Shown here in pieces: positions 42,762-52,189 of a stretch of 64,000 nt of DNA. Numbering within the stretch: position 1 is the first letter of the stretch; each line of letters opens with the position of its first letter. The stretch is from assembly GCA_965248075.1 (NCBI GenBank), contig CBDFIL010000002.1:620001-684000 (forward strand). Reading direction: 5' to 3'. The position numbers were made by a program, and so were the translations under genes. Under the pieces are notes generated by a model that was not told the DNA's origin, made no database searches, and saw only the letters and a list, made by a program, of their open reading frames with translations. Origin of the DNA: VXNE01 sp965248075. Its GTDB lineage: Bacteria > Pseudomonadota > Gammaproteobacteria > Pseudomonadales > Azotimanducaceae.

Positions 42762-44000
42762 TCAGCTCTGGATCGCCCGGGACGCCGGCCGCCCCGCCAC
42801 CCCGGCGACCATGTCGCGCGCTTCGCGGGTGGACACCTGCGTCGGCCTCCCCCGTGCCGCGAAGTTGTGGGGATCGGTGTCGATCTCGGAGAGCTCGATC
42901 TCCCGGTTGAGCACCGCCGCCTTCCACGCCTCCTGCTCGGGATGGCGGGCGTGGAACTCGGGCATGACCTCCCGTGCGAACAGTTCGAGGCTCGAGCAGA
43001 TGTCCTCGTGCGTGTTCTTGCCGGCCTGGTTCAGCAGGATGACCTGGTCCACGTTGGCCTTCTCGAGTTCGCGCAGGCGCTCGCGGATCGTGTCCGGGCA
43101 GCCGATCAGTTCGCTGCCCGAGCGCTTCTGGCCGGCGGGGGTCTGCTTCCACTCCTGGTAGCGGTCCCAGAAGTTGTTGGTGCCCGGTTCGAACGGTCCT
43201 TCCTTGCTGTAGAGCTGCAGGGTGAACTGGAAGAAGGTCCAGCCGTCGGCCATCTCCCATGCCTTCTCGTCGGTCTCGGCGCACATGAAGCCGGCGACGA
43301 CGGCGATGTTGGGGTTGGTCTGGTACTCGCAGAGCTTCTCCTGGTCATGGATGAAGGTGTTGTAGTACGCGTGTACCCAGGCGTTGGCGGCCTCCAGGTT
43401 CACGAACTTGAAGCACAGTGAGCCCATGCCGCGATGGGCGGCGTACTTGATCGTGTCGAGCTGGGAACACGCCACCCACAGCGGGGGATGCGGCTTCTGC
43501 AGTGGCTTCGGCACCACGGCGCGGTGCGGGAACTTGAAGAACTCGCCCTCGTACTCCCAGCCGTGGTTCCAGAACATCGGCAGGGTGCAGCGCACCGCAT
43601 CCTCCCAGATGTCGCGCTTGTCGCGGAAGCGCAGGTTGAACGGGTGCAGTTCGGTCACCGACGAGCCCTCGCCGAGGCCGAGTTCGACCCGTCCGTCCGA
43701 GACGAGGTCCAGGGTCGCGATCTTCTCGGCCACCCGGGCGGGGTGATTGGTCGTCATCTGCACGATGCCGTGGCCGAGGCGGATGTTCTTCGTGCGCTGG
43801 CTGGCGGCGGCGAGGAACACTTCGGGGGCGGAGGAGTGGGAGTACTCCTCGAGGAAGTGGTGCTCCACCTCCCAGGCGTAGTCGAACCCCAGCTTGTCCG
43901 CCAGTTCGATCTGGTCGAGAGAGTTCTTCAGCAGGCGATGCTCGCTGTTCTCGTCCCAGTCGCGCGGCAACTGGTGCTCATAGAAGATCCCGAATTTCAT
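42762..44000 (-). CDS. LLM-class flavin-dependent oxidoreductase (luciferase-like)
   Basis: The 412-residue TIM-barrel flavoenzyme starts MKFGIFYEHQLPRDWDENSE. It contains FDYAWEVEHHFLEEYSHSSAP, IRLGHGIVQMTTNHPARVAE and GRVELGLGEGSSVTELHPF, the usual FMN- or F420-binding pattern of bacterial luciferase-like monooxygenases. GGAGGGA precedes the ATG. Members of this subgroup often lie in catabolic clusters. The M28 peptidase gene follows closely. The substrate is unknown. Confidence 0.92.
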   Translation of the reverse strand: MKFGIFYEHQLPRDWDENSEHRLLKNSLDQIELADKLGFDYAWEVEHHFLEEYSHSSAPEVFLAAASQRTKNIRLGHGIVQMTTNHPARVAEKIATLDLVSDGRVELGLGEGSSVTELHPFNLRFRDKRDIWEDAVRCTLPMFWNHGWEYEGEFFKFPHRAVVPKPLQKPHPPLWVACSQLDTIKYAAHRGMGSLCFKFVNLEAANAWVHAYYNTFIHDQEKLCEYQTNPNIAVVAGFMCAETDEKAWEMADGWTFFQFTLQLYSKEGPFEPGTNNFWDRYQEWKQTPAGQKRSGSELIGCPDTIRERLRELEKANVDQVILLNQAGKNTHEDICSSLELFAREVMPEFHARHPEQEAWKAAVLNREIELSEIDTDPHNFAARGRPTQVSTREARDMVAGVAGRPASRAIQS

Positions 44001-44099
44001 GCGTCCCTCCTCCCGGTGCTGCCGGTCATGGTGGCAGCAGGCCCGCCAAATCGCAAACGCGCCGGCTACCCGTACGGGGCCCGCCGGCGGTCGTGGACG

Positions 44100-44567
44100 T
44101 CAGGCGCCCTGCAGCGCCTCCAGAACCTTCTGCGGGTGATCCGCGGCCTTCGGCACCCGCCGCCAGTGCCTGACCACGTTGCCGTCCGGTCCGACCCAAA
44201 CGGTCGAGCGGATGACGCCCATCCGCTTCTTGCCATACATCATCTTCTCGCCGTAGGCCTGGTATTCCTCCATGACCTTGCGGTCGGGGTCGCAGAGCAG
44301 CGTGAAGGGCAGGTCGTACTTGTCGACGAACTTGCGATGCGCGGCTTCGCCGTCCGGCGAGACGCCGAACACCACGGCGCCGGCGTCCTGGATGTCGCCC
44401 CAGAGGTCGCGGAAACCGCAGGCTTCCTTGGTGCACCCGGGTGTATCGTCCCTCGGATAGAAGTAGACGATGACGTGCTTGCCCCGCTGATCCGCGAGCG
44501 ACACCGCGTTACCGTCGGTGTCCGTGAGGGTGAACGGCGGCGCCGCCTTGCCTTCCTCGATAGCCAT
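44100..44567 (-). CDS. bcp: Thioredoxin-dependent peroxiredoxin (Bcp/PrxQ)
   Basis: The 155-residue protein has Thr42-Pro-Gly-Cys45 with resolving Cys50 (PRDDTPGCTKEACGFRDLW), the 1-Cys-x4-Cys spacing of Bcp/PrxQ. It reduces hydrogen peroxide and organic hydroperoxides in the cytosol using thioredoxin. The ending LEALQGA and the length are normal. It is a single gene upstream of the LLM enzyme gene on the same strand. Confidence 0.95.
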   Translation of the reverse strand: MAIEEGKAAPPFTLTDTDGNAVSLADQRGKHVIVYFYPRDDTPGCTKEACGFRDLWGDIQDAGAVVFGVSPDGEAAHRKFVDKYDLPFTLLCDPDRKVMEEYQAYGEKMMYGKKRMGVIRSTVWVGPDGNVVRHWRRVPKAADHPQKVLEALQGA

Positions 44568-44702
44568 GTAGCCTCCGGCGTCGAAAACGTCTCATTGTGC
44601 AGACGCGGCAGATCGAATCAAGGCGCGCGGCGGCATTCCTCGGCAGACGCGTGGCGCGCCTGCCTGGCCGTGTGATATGAGGCCCCTTCGATCCCGAATG
44701 GA

Positions 44703-45032
44703 TCAGGTTTTGGCCCAGTTCATCGTGTTCGCAATCTTGTCCAACTCGGCCAGCGTGCCCTTCTTGTGCAGGAAGTCCTCCCGGCCCAGCATGACGCGCA
44801 TCTCGTAAGGCTTGCCTTCCAGCCAGTCTTCGCCAAGGAAGTCGTAGTTCTCGATCGGACGCATGGCCAGACGGCTGAACGTGATGTGCAGCACGACGCG
44901 CTCACCGTCGATGGCCCGGGTGCCGCCGCCGTGCCATATGGACCCGTTCCAGAAGAGATCGAAGGGCTGGCGCGTCTCAAAGGCAAACGGTAATGGCTTC
45001 GGCTGCTGTTCCTCCGCGCTCGCTTCGCTCAT
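44703..45032 (-). pseudogene. PhyH-type oxygenase with internal deletion (C-terminal fragment)
   Basis: There are 109 codons, with a good ribosome site (GGAGA) and an ATG. After a short head (MSEASAEEQQPKPLPFAF) the frame gives the C-terminal third of a PhyH-like protein: FDLFWNGSIWHGGGTRAIDG and VVLHITFSRLAMRPIENYD. The distal His region is present, but the H-x-D iron ligands and most of the barrel are missing. It is probably the two ends of a gene whose middle has been lost. It lies just behind another PhyH gene broken by an IS. Confidence 0.65.
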
Positions 45033-45446
45033 GGGTCGTCTCCGTGGAATTGGCGTCGATGCTCGCCAGGCCGGGGGTCGATGAACGGAGTAACTAGGCC
45101 CAGGGATTGCGCCCCGCTTTAATCATGTAGGCCATGTCGTCGGGTGGCGGCGTCTTGCCGTCTTCGAACGGGTAGGCACTGTTTGCACCGATCAGGCGGG
45201 TGAAATCCATCGGGTGGCGATCGAGTATTTCTTTCGAGACCGTGCTTCGAAAGTCACGAATCTGTTTCATGTACACGCGCGTAAACACCATGATCAGGTT
45301 GAGTCTCAAACCGGCAGATTCCCGGGGATAGGAACCGTGCCAGGTGGCGCCGTGCCAGACGATCAGCGACCCGGCCGGCGCCTCGACTGGGATGGCCTTG
45401 ACCGGCCGGAACCTGTCAACGACTTTGAGACACCGTCGATTACGAT

Positions 45447-46448
45447 TTACTGAGCAGTCTCTCCTGTTGAGGATGTCACGGGTGGATTGATCCAGACCGC
45501 TTCGGGAAGGGGATCTGGTTTTGGGATGCCTCGAACGAAGCGTTCGGGATGACGGGTCCAGGCGGCTTGAAGGGTCCTCCCGCGGTGTTCCAGCACGCTC
45601 TGGGCTCGATGATGATGGACGTCGTCCGGGGTGAGCATCGCGATCCCGCCGTGGCGATGCTCGGTGTTGTACCAAGGGAAGAACGTTCGGCAGAAGGCGA
45701 TCGCGGCGGTGATGTCGTGGAAGCGGCCAGGGAAGCCGGGGTGGTACTTCAGGGTCTTGAACTGCGCCTCGGAGAACGGGTTGTCGTCGGACACCTGGGG
45801 GCGGCTCAGTGAGCGGGTCACGCCAAGATCGGCGAGCAGTTGTGCGGTGCACTTGCTGGTCATCGGCGCGCCGCGGTCGGAGTGCAGTGTGAGCACCTGG
45901 GGCTGGACGCCCTGTTTGTGGCAGCTCTCTTCGATGAGCCGACCGGCCAGCACCGAGTTCTCCCGGTCGGCGACCATCCAGCCGACCGCGTAGCGGCTGA
46001 AGATGTCGAGCACGACGTAGAGGTAGAAGTACGTCCACTTCGTCGGCCCCAACAGCTTGGTGATGTCCCAGGACCAGGTCTGGTTCGGCGCCGTGGCCAC
46101 CAGCTCGGGTTTGGTGTACTGGGGATGCTCACGCTGATTGCGCCGCTCGCGGACCGGCTGATCCGCGGCCAGGATCCGATACATCGTCCGCTCCGAGCAC
46201 AGGTAGTGGCCTTCGTCGAGCAGCGTCGCCACGACCTCCGCCGGCGCACGGTCGACGAAGCGTGGGCCGGCGAGCACATCGAGGACCTGCTCGCGCTCGA
46301 CTTCACACAGCGCCCGGGCGGGCGTTGGACGGGGCTGCTGGTGCCCGGGAGTTGACCTCTGACGACGGTAGAAGGTCGCCCGTGACACGCCCAGCGCCTG
46401 GCAGGCCGGCGCCACACCGACCTGCACTGCAAGCGGTTGGGCGGCCAT
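45447..46448 (-). CDS. IS3-family transposase OrfB (DDE integrase)
   Basis: The 333-residue protein has an N-terminal helix-turn-helix region (CQALGVSRATFYRRQR), an HTH_21-like segment and an rve-type integrase core. The catalytic triad is Asp in WSWDITKLLG, Asp in LTLHSDRGAPMTS and Glu in DDNPFSEAQFKTLKY. The start overlaps the orfA stop (TGATG), so translation is coupled and not obviously by programmed frameshifting. It appears intact. Confidence 0.93.
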   Translation of the reverse strand: MAAQPLAVQVGVAPACQALGVSRATFYRRQRSTPGHQQPRPTPARALCEVEREQVLDVLAGPRFVDRAPAEVVATLLDEGHYLCSERTMYRILAADQPVRERRNQREHPQYTKPELVATAPNQTWSWDITKLLGPTKWTYFYLYVVLDIFSRYAVGWMVADRENSVLAGRLIEESCHKQGVQPQVLTLHSDRGAPMTSKCTAQLLADLGVTRSLSRPQVSDDNPFSEAQFKTLKYHPGFPGRFHDITAAIAFCRTFFPWYNTEHRHGGIAMLTPDDVHHHRAQSVLEHRGRTLQAAWTRHPERFVRGIPKPDPLPEAVWINPPVTSSTGETAQ

Positions 46449-46930
46449 CAGGAGCGCGGCGCGCGTTCGAGGTTCAATCCCAGCAGCCCGGCAACTTTTC
46501 CCTGCACGTCCAGGATCGTGTGCGCGGTGTGCAACTCGTGCTCCAGACGAGCCACCTGCGCCTCCAACGCGCGCACCTTCGCATCCAGCGGATTGCGTTC
46601 GGCCGGTTTCACGCCACGCTTCTTCGCGGCCAACTCCCGCAGCGAGCCCTTGCGGCGCGCCTTGCGCCAGGCCGTCAGATGCGAGCTGTACAACCCCTCG
46701 CGGCGAAGCAGCCGACCCACCTCGCCGCGCTGCGTGCAGCGCTCCGCCTCCTCCAGGATTCGCAGCCGATACTCTGCGCTGAACTGGCGCCGCGTCGGCT
46801 TGGCCACGACCTCCGGGTCCGGGGTCGGTCTTGCGCGTCCGGCCCCGGGGGCCTCGTCGCTACGCTCCTCGACCCCCAGGGCCGGAAGGGAAACCTCTTT
46901 CAATGTCATCGCGTCTCTCTCTGCCGTCAT
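46448..46930 (-). CDS. IS3-family transposase OrfA
   Basis: The 160-residue DNA-binding protein has a helix-turn-helix (RRQFSAEYRLRILEEAERCT ... GEVGRLLRREGLYSSHLTAWRKAR). A leucine-zipper-like coiled coil follows (VRALEAQVARLEHELHTAHT). This is typical of IS3 OrfA, which binds the IS ends and partners OrfB. Confidence 0.9.
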   Translation of the reverse strand: MTAERDAMTLKEVSLPALGVEERSDEAPGAGRARPTPDPEVVAKPTRRQFSAEYRLRILEEAERCTQRGEVGRLLRREGLYSSHLTAWRKARRKGSLRELAAKKRGVKPAERNPLDAKVRALEAQVARLEHELHTAHTILDVQGKVAGLLGLNLERAPRS

Positions 46931-47753
46931 CAGTCTTCATCTCCACCGCCCTACAGTAATTCCAAAGGTTGATGGTGTCTCAGTGATGTTGGCAGAGAGG
47001 GGCGCATCCTCGCGCAGGAAGTTGGATTCGTCGGGCGACGGATAACGCGACTTCAGGTGACTCTTCGGTACGATGGCCAGAGGTCCATTGCCCTTCTTGT
47101 ACTCGGTCAACGCCCAGGTCACGTTTGCCACCTGGGAATAAGGTGGCAGCGGTGGCGGTGTGCCGTGCTGATCCGTGTGCAGCGGGTGCGTGATGCGTTC
47201 ATCCTGCTGCTTCAGCACGCACAGCAGGTCACTCAACAGGACACTGTTGCCACATAGATACTTCGCCATGGCGACAACAGTGGGGTTCATGATCGCTTCC
47301 TGAAACACCGGGTCTTCAGTGAGGATCGCCCAATGCCCGTTCAGCGGGGTGTCCTGGCCGAGCTTCGTGGATGCGACGTCATCGAGACGGATCTGCTGAC
47401 CGGAACGGCGTTCATGAACTGCAAGCGTCGCGCCAAGCAAACGTTTCTGGAACGCCTCCGGGGCGACCAGGTCCGGAGGAATCACCGTGTATCCGTATTC
47501 ATCGAGGTGACTCACATGCTCGATGAGTCCGAGCGTCTGGATCTGCTCGTGGATCTTTCGGTATTCCGGTGAGTCCTTGTATTGTTCAAGGCTCATATCG
47601 TCCTCGCTGCGTTCTTGCCATCTATCAGGTGTTGTCCAGAGCGTCCAAAACCGACGCCACTCGATGCGGATAGTGGCACTTGCGGGCTTCGGTGTCGAAG
47701 GCATGGGGCGTTGCGGGGCAAGGGCGGAGGCGCCGCGCAGCGAATCGTAGCGT

Positions 47754-49079
47754 TCAGCGGTGCCTCTCGGCGATCGCCGCGAGTCCCTCGTCCAGTTCCG
47801 CGCGGTCCAGCCATCGACCGCGGACCATGACGCCCTCGATCCGGCGCGTCGCCGCGACGTCGACGAGCGGGTTGGCCGCGAGCAGGATCAGGTCCGCGGC
47901 CCGTCCCGCGGCGATGACGCCCCAGTCGGAAGTGCCGAAGAAGCTCGCCGGCGCGGACGTGCCCGTGGCCAGGGCCTCGAACGGCGTCAGACCGGCGGCC
48001 ACCATGCTCTCGAGCTCCCGGTGGATGGAGAAGCCGGGGACGTTGAAGGTCTGCGGCGAGTCCGAACCGAGCAGCACGGGCACGCCGGCGTCGTGCAGCG
48101 CCTTGATGAGCGCCTTGCGCGTGGCCAGGAACGCCGCGGCGCTCGCGGCGTCGATCCGGGGCGCCACGCGCCGCTGCCGTTCGACGTAGCGTTGCCGCAG
48201 GTCGCCCGGCAGGTACCGGAACTCCGGGCGTCGGGTCATGGCCTCCCACTCCGGGGCGTTGGCCGTGTTTTCGAGCAATGTCTCCGTGGGCACGACGGCG
48301 CCCCCCGATTGCCGGGTCCGCTCGGCGGCGGCACCGACTCGGGCGGCATCCACGAAAGGCGCGAGGCCCAACCCGAAGGAAAACGCCGCGCCCTCCGGTG
48401 GCCGCACGTCGTCGGGGACCAGCACGTTGAAGTAGCCGTCGAGGTGATCCACCGTCGTCTGGCCCGCGGCCAGGCTCCGCCACAGGCCGACCGACGCGGT
48501 GACGTGTCCGGCAAAGGTGATGCCGGTCTCGCGGGCCGTGGTCGCGAGCGCCTCGAACTCGTCGGCCGAGAGGCCAGGGTGGATCTTGAGGAAGTCGTAG
48601 CCCGCTTCGTGCTGGGCGCGCACGCGCTCCGCCACCGCCCCCGGGCCGCCGGCGCTGCGGCCGCTGAACGACGGGCCCGACGTGATGAGCCGGGGCCCGA
48701 GGACGCGATGCGCCAGGAGATCGTCGCGCAGCGCGAGATGGCTGGGATCGCCGAGCATGCCGCGTGCCGTCGTGACGCCGTTCGCGACCCAGAGGAAGAG
48801 CACTTCGTCGCGGTAGGCCCGCTCCACCGGGACGTGTGCGTGCATCTCGGCGAGGCCGGGGATCAGGAAGCGGTCGGTGCCGTCTATGACGCGGGCATCG
48901 GCGGGGACGGGCGAGCCTCCCGCGCCGATGGAGAGGATCCTGCCGTCCCGCACGGTGACGTCCCGGTCCGCCTGGATGCCGGGGTCCAGCATCGAGATCA
49001 CGTTGACGCGCGTGATGACGGTGTCGTCGGCGGCGCAGGCCGTCGCGAGGAACACCGCGAACAGGAGACGGACGGTCAT
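47754..49079 (-). CDS. Exported amidohydrolase (imidazolonepropionase-like)
   Basis: The 441-residue metal-dependent hydrolase has an N-terminal export signal (VRLLFAVFLATACAADD; the Cys could be a weak lipobox). The amidohydrolase-1 core follows: HxH in IPGLAEMHAHVPVERA, carboxylated-Lys candidate in YDFLKIHPGL, His in TFAGHVTASVG, His in TVDHLDGYFN and Asp in PVLLGSDSPQTFN. Related enzymes cleave prolidase-type peptides, organophosphates or cyclic amides. It is preceded on the same strand by the DUF169 gene after a hairpin-containing 81-base gap, and followed by the broken PhyH. Confidence 0.9.
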   Translation of the reverse strand: MTVRLLFAVFLATACAADDTVITRVNVISMLDPGIQADRDVTVRDGRILSIGAGGSPVPADARVIDGTDRFLIPGLAEMHAHVPVERAYRDEVLFLWVANGVTTARGMLGDPSHLALRDDLLAHRVLGPRLITSGPSFSGRSAGGPGAVAERVRAQHEAGYDFLKIHPGLSADEFEALATTARETGITFAGHVTASVGLWRSLAAGQTTVDHLDGYFNVLVPDDVRPPEGAAFSFGLGLAPFVDAARVGAAAERTRQSGGAVVPTETLLENTANAPEWEAMTRRPEFRYLPGDLRQRYVERQRRVAPRIDAASAAAFLATRKALIKALHDAGVPVLLGSDSPQTFNVPGFSIHRELESMVAAGLTPFEALATGTSAPASFFGTSDWGVIAAGRAADLILLAANPLVDVAATRRIEGVMVRGRWLDRAELDEGLAAIAERHR

Positions 49080-49081
49080 CG

Positions 49082-49127
49082 CGCGAACTTCGTTCGCGTC
49101 GGGAGTTTCGCTGGCGCGAAACTCCCG
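49082..49127 (-). terminator. Two adjacent hairpins between DUF169 and amidohydrolase genes
   Basis: CGCGAAC/GTTCGCG with loop TTC (49082-49098) abuts the amidohydrolase start. CGGGAGTTTCG/CGAAACTCCCG with a six-base loop (49100-49127) lies next to it, 33 bases after the DUF169 stop. No T-run follows on either strand, so they may be weak terminators, attenuator-like or mRNA-processing structures. Confidence 0.5.
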
Positions 49128-49160
49128 TGCGGCTTGGCTCGGCAGGGCACCTGTCCGGCG

Positions 49161-49973
49161 CTACCGGTCGCCGTAGCTCACGCCCATACCGGCGCGGGCA
49201 TCGTTGTTCACGCCGTACGGCGCGATGGGGTAGCGCAGGCCGTTGCCGGACAGCCGTTCGAGCCCCGCGACGATTCCCGGCAGGAAGTGCGGCGGCAGCG
49301 CCATCAGCAGTTCGTCTTCCATGACCCCGCCGTAGCGGCGCTCGGCGAAGCAGGGGATGGCGAGGCTCGGCTCGCCCGTGAGCAGGGCGCGTCCCCAGGA
49401 GTCCGCACACGCGGACTCGCCGACGCAGCCCCATTCGAGCTTCCTGTAACCGGTCCACTGCAGGCCGTTGATGAACAGGATCATCTGCGCCGGCGTGGCA
49501 TAGATCATCGCGATGTCCGGCGGGTCGAGGCGTCCGCTCGCCAGCGGGCTCACGGCCATGGCCTGGTACTTGCCGAACGGCACCACGTCCATGACGTGCT
49601 GGTGCTCGGAGGAGTCCTCGACGGTCTCGTACCAGACGCCCGCCATGTTCTTGCCGGACAGCCACTCTTCGTCGCGCGGATGCAGCCCGATGACGGTGGA
49701 GCACTGGGCGCCGACGAGGTCTTCCGCCGTGATGCCCACCGTCCAGCCGTTGCGGCACGCCTGACCGACGATCTGGTCGGTGGTGTGGATGGAGCCGGGT
49801 CGGCGAATGCGCGGTATGGCCTCCATTTCCGCAACGGTCTCGAACATCTTCATCCCGATCGGCGTCGCCCGCAGGCGCAGCAGGCGATTGAGATCCGCGA
49901 CCAGTCCGCTCCAGTCGAGCGCGTTCAGGTCGGTGGAGATGATTTCCGGGCCGCTGGTGGATTCCTGTGCCAT
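49161..49973 (-). CDS. DUF169-family protein
   Basis: The 270-residue protein matches the DUF169 (COG2043) pattern. It shows RLLRLRATPIGMKMFETVAE, ACRNGWTVGITAEDLVGAQCSTVIGLHP, MAVSPLASGRLDPPDIAMIYATPAQM, and cysteines Cys80, Cys94 and those in GCVGESACADSWGRALLTG. Such proteins have no established reaction; they occur near CoA and corrinoid enzymes. The ATG at 49973 is chosen over a TTG at 49985. The gene is coupled to the enoyl-CoA hydratase before it, suggesting a shared degradation route. Confidence 0.8.
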   Translation of the reverse strand: MAQESTSGPEIISTDLNALDWSGLVADLNRLLRLRATPIGMKMFETVAEMEAIPRIRRPGSIHTTDQIVGQACRNGWTVGITAEDLVGAQCSTVIGLHPRDEEWLSGKNMAGVWYETVEDSSEHQHVMDVVPFGKYQAMAVSPLASGRLDPPDIAMIYATPAQMILFINGLQWTGYRKLEWGCVGESACADSWGRALLTGEPSLAIPCFAERRYGGVMEDELLMALPPHFLPGIVAGLERLSGNGLRYPIAPYGVNNDARAGMGVSYGDR

Positions 49974-49981
49974 GGCGCTGC

Positions 49982-50821
49982 TCAACTCACCTTGATCCGG
50001 TCGAAGCCGGGTGGCCGCTTCTCCATGAACGAGCGTACGCCCTCGCGGAAGTCCGGGCGGACGAGGCTCTCGTCCATCAACCGGGTGGTCTCCTCCATGG
50101 CGGGACCGACGGGCATGTCGACGTGCTTGTAGACCTGCTGCTTCATGATCATGAGCGACATGGGCGCCGCGGTCGCTGCGAGCTGGCGGATGTACTCCTT
50201 CGCGTCGTGCGCGGACTCGCCCGTCTCGCAGAGGCGGTCGCCGAGACCCATCGCCACGGCCTCCTCGCCGCCGATGCGGCGGGCGGTCCAGAGGATGTCG
50301 AGGGCCTTCGCCGGGCCGAGCAGGCGCGGCAGGATCCAGCTCATGCCGTGTTCCGCGACCAGTCCGCGCTGGGAGAAGGCGGTGGTGAACTTGGCGGTCT
50401 TCTCGACGAAGCGCAGGTCCGAGAGCAGGGCGTAGCTCATGCCGAGCCCGGCGGCGGCGCCGTTCACCGCCGCGATCAACGGTTTGCGCAGGCCGATGAG
50501 GTGGTCGTAGATGTGGGCGAAGTTCGGACCCATGTCCGGGTTGCCGGGATGGGCGTCGAGGTGGGAGAAGTCGTCCTCCTCCTCACGCTCACCCCCGCTG
50601 GCGGACATCGTGTTCAGCGCGTTCATGTCCATGCCGGCGCAGAAGCCGCGACCGGCGCCCGTCAGGACCACCCCGACCACGCGTTCGTCCTGCTCGGCCT
50701 GGGCAAGCGCGTGACGTACTTCCGCGAGCATGAGGCGCGTGAACGCGTTCAGGTTGGCGGGCCGGTTCATCGTGACGACGGCAACCGGTTCGTCCACCTC
50801 GTAGGTGATGTCCTGGTACAT
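49982..50821 (-). CDS. Enoyl-CoA hydratase/isomerase family protein
   Basis: The 279-residue crotonase-fold protein begins MYQDITYEVDEPVAVVTMNRP after GGAG. It shows oxyanion-hole segments GAGRGFCAGMDMNAL and GAAAGLGMSYAL, with AEHGMSWILPRLLGPAKALD in the second active-site region, including Glu in the usual place. It hydrates or isomerises unsaturated acyl-CoA. It is divergent from an acyl-CoA dehydrogenase 65 bases away, and the two would carry out consecutive beta-oxidation-like steps. DUF169 follows directly. Confidence 0.93.
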   Translation of the reverse strand: MYQDITYEVDEPVAVVTMNRPANLNAFTRLMLAEVRHALAQAEQDERVVGVVLTGAGRGFCAGMDMNALNTMSASGGEREEEDDFSHLDAHPGNPDMGPNFAHIYDHLIGLRKPLIAAVNGAAAGLGMSYALLSDLRFVEKTAKFTTAFSQRGLVAEHGMSWILPRLLGPAKALDILWTARRIGGEEAVAMGLGDRLCETGESAHDAKEYIRQLAATAAPMSLMIMKQQVYKHVDMPVGPAMEETTRLMDESLVRPDFREGVRSFMEKRPPGFDRIKVS

Positions 50822-50886
50822 GGGTATCTCCAATTCGTGCACCGTGAATGTACTATATGCCCGCGTTGTTGGGGGACCGAAGCAAT

Positions 50887-52032
50887 ATGGCCATGATTCT
50901 CAACGAAGAGCAGAACATGCTCAAGGATACCGCGAAGGAGTTCTGCTCCGACAACGCGCCGATCGCCCAGTTGCGCAAGTTGCGCGACGACGACGACCCG
51001 GACGGCTTCGACCGTCCCACCTGGGCGTCGATGGCGGAACTCGGCTGGCCGGGAATCCCGTTCCCGGAAGAACACGGCGGCCTCGCGTTCGGCTACAAGG
51101 GCCTCGGCGTCGTGACCGAGGAGACCGGTCGCACCCTGGCGGCGAGCCCGCTGTTCGCGAGCGTCTGGGTAGGCGGCACCGCGGTGAATCTCGGCGGCAG
51201 CGAAGCGATGAAGGCGTCGATCCTGCCGCAGGTCGCTTCCGGCGAGCTGCTGCTCGCGCTCGCGCTCGAAGAATCCCACCGCCACGATCCCTACGGCGTG
51301 GCGACCGCCGCGACGGCCTCCGGCGACGGCTACGTCCTCTCCGGTTCCAAGACCTTCGTGCTCGACGGCAACGTGGCCGACAAGCTGATCGTGGCGGCCC
51401 GCACGGCCGGCGAGGCGGGCGAGCGCGACGGCATCACGCTGTTCCTCGTCGACGGGGACGCGCCGGGGATCGAGATCGCCAGGACCCGCATGACGGACAG
51501 TCGCAACGCGGCGAACGTCGAACTGCGCGACGTGTCGGTGTCGGCCGACGCGGTCATCGGAGCGGTGGGGCGGGGCGCCGATGTCCTCGATCCGACCCTC
51601 GACATCGCGCGCATCGGTATCGCCTCGGAGATGCTCGGATCCGCGCAGGAGTGTTTCGATCGCACCGTTCAGTATCTCAAGGAGCGCGAACAGTTCGGCG
51701 TGCCGATCGGCTCCTTCCAGGCGCTGAAGCACCGCGCCGCCAACATGTTCTGCGAGATCGAACTGTCCAAGTCCGTCGTGCTCGAGGCGCTCACCGCGCT
51801 CGACGAGGAGCGTGAATCCGGCGAGATCGCCAAACTCGCGAGCCTCGCCAAGGCCAAGGTCGGCGAGACCCTCCACACCGTGTCGCGCGAGGGCATCCAG
51901 ATGCATGGCGGTATCGGCATGACCGACGAGTTCGACATCGGCTTCTTCATCAAGCGCGCCGCCGTGACCGAGCAGACGTTCGGCGACGTCAACTTTCATC
52001 GCAACCGGTACGGGGAACTCGAGGGGTACTGA
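50887..52032 (+). CDS. Acyl-CoA dehydrogenase
   Basis: The 381-residue flavoprotein has the three-domain acyl-CoA dehydrogenase layout. N-terminal helices begin ILNEEQNMLKDTAKEFC. A central beta domain has LALALEESHRHDPYG and GYVLSGSKTFVLDGNVADKL. A C-terminal helical domain has YLKEREQFGVPIGSFQALKH and GIQMHGGIGMTDEFDIGFFIKRA. The usual catalytic Glu position is not obvious in the terminal segment, as in several non-canonical members used for steroid side-chain or aromatic acid degradation. Divergent from the enoyl-CoA hydratase, it probably shares its regulation. Confidence 0.92.
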   Translation: MAMILNEEQNMLKDTAKEFCSDNAPIAQLRKLRDDDDPDGFDRPTWASMAELGWPGIPFPEEHGGLAFGYKGLGVVTEETGRTLAASPLFASVWVGGTAVNLGGSEAMKASILPQVASGELLLALALEESHRHDPYGVATAATASGDGYVLSGSKTFVLDGNVADKLIVAARTAGEAGERDGITLFLVDGDAPGIEIARTRMTDSRNAANVELRDVSVSADAVIGAVGRGADVLDPTLDIARIGIASEMLGSAQECFDRTVQYLKEREQFGVPIGSFQALKHRAANMFCEIELSKSVVLEALTALDEERESGEIAKLASLAKAKVGETLHTVSREGIQMHGGIGMTDEFDIGFFIKRAAVTEQTFGDVNFHRNRYGELEGY

Positions 52033-52189
52033 TCCGAAGCAGCCTCCCGAGGCCGATGGGGTGCGGTGCGGCTGCACCCGAACGACTCGGCTGACCAGGT
52101 GGATCGGGCCGGCGACGGCCTGGGTCGCTCCGTTCCCGTCCGGCTCGCAGCCGAGAGGCTGCGCGTGCATGACCGCGGGGGGCGGAAAA

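Larger units (their letters stand above)
45426..46982 (-). mobile_element. IS3-family insertion sequence
   Basis: The 1557-bp element has ends TGAGACACCGTC and, inverted, TGAGACACCATC, with further partial similarity inside (TTACTG). It has two genes, orfA and orfB, in the same direction as the disrupted PhyH gene. The TG...CA termini suit the IS3 family. Flanking trinucleotides (CTT and GTG) do not match, so no target duplication can be claimed. Confidence 0.88.
45094..47596 (-). pseudogene. PhyH-family oxygenase interrupted by an IS3-type element
   Basis: The 5' part (47596-46983) starts MSLEQYKDSPEYRKIHEQIQ after GAGGA. It includes LDEYGYTVIPPDLV, the iron motif in HPLHTDQHGTPPP and GPLAIVPKSHLKSRYPSP. 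The 3' part (45425-45094) resumes with VDRFRPVKAIPVEAPAGSL, IVWHGATWHGSYPR and GLRLNLIMVF, ending AGRNPWA. Together about 946 bases remain, close to a normal 300-315 residue gene but one base out of frame. No clear target duplication is visible, so a small deletion may have accompanied insertion. Confidence 0.88.
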
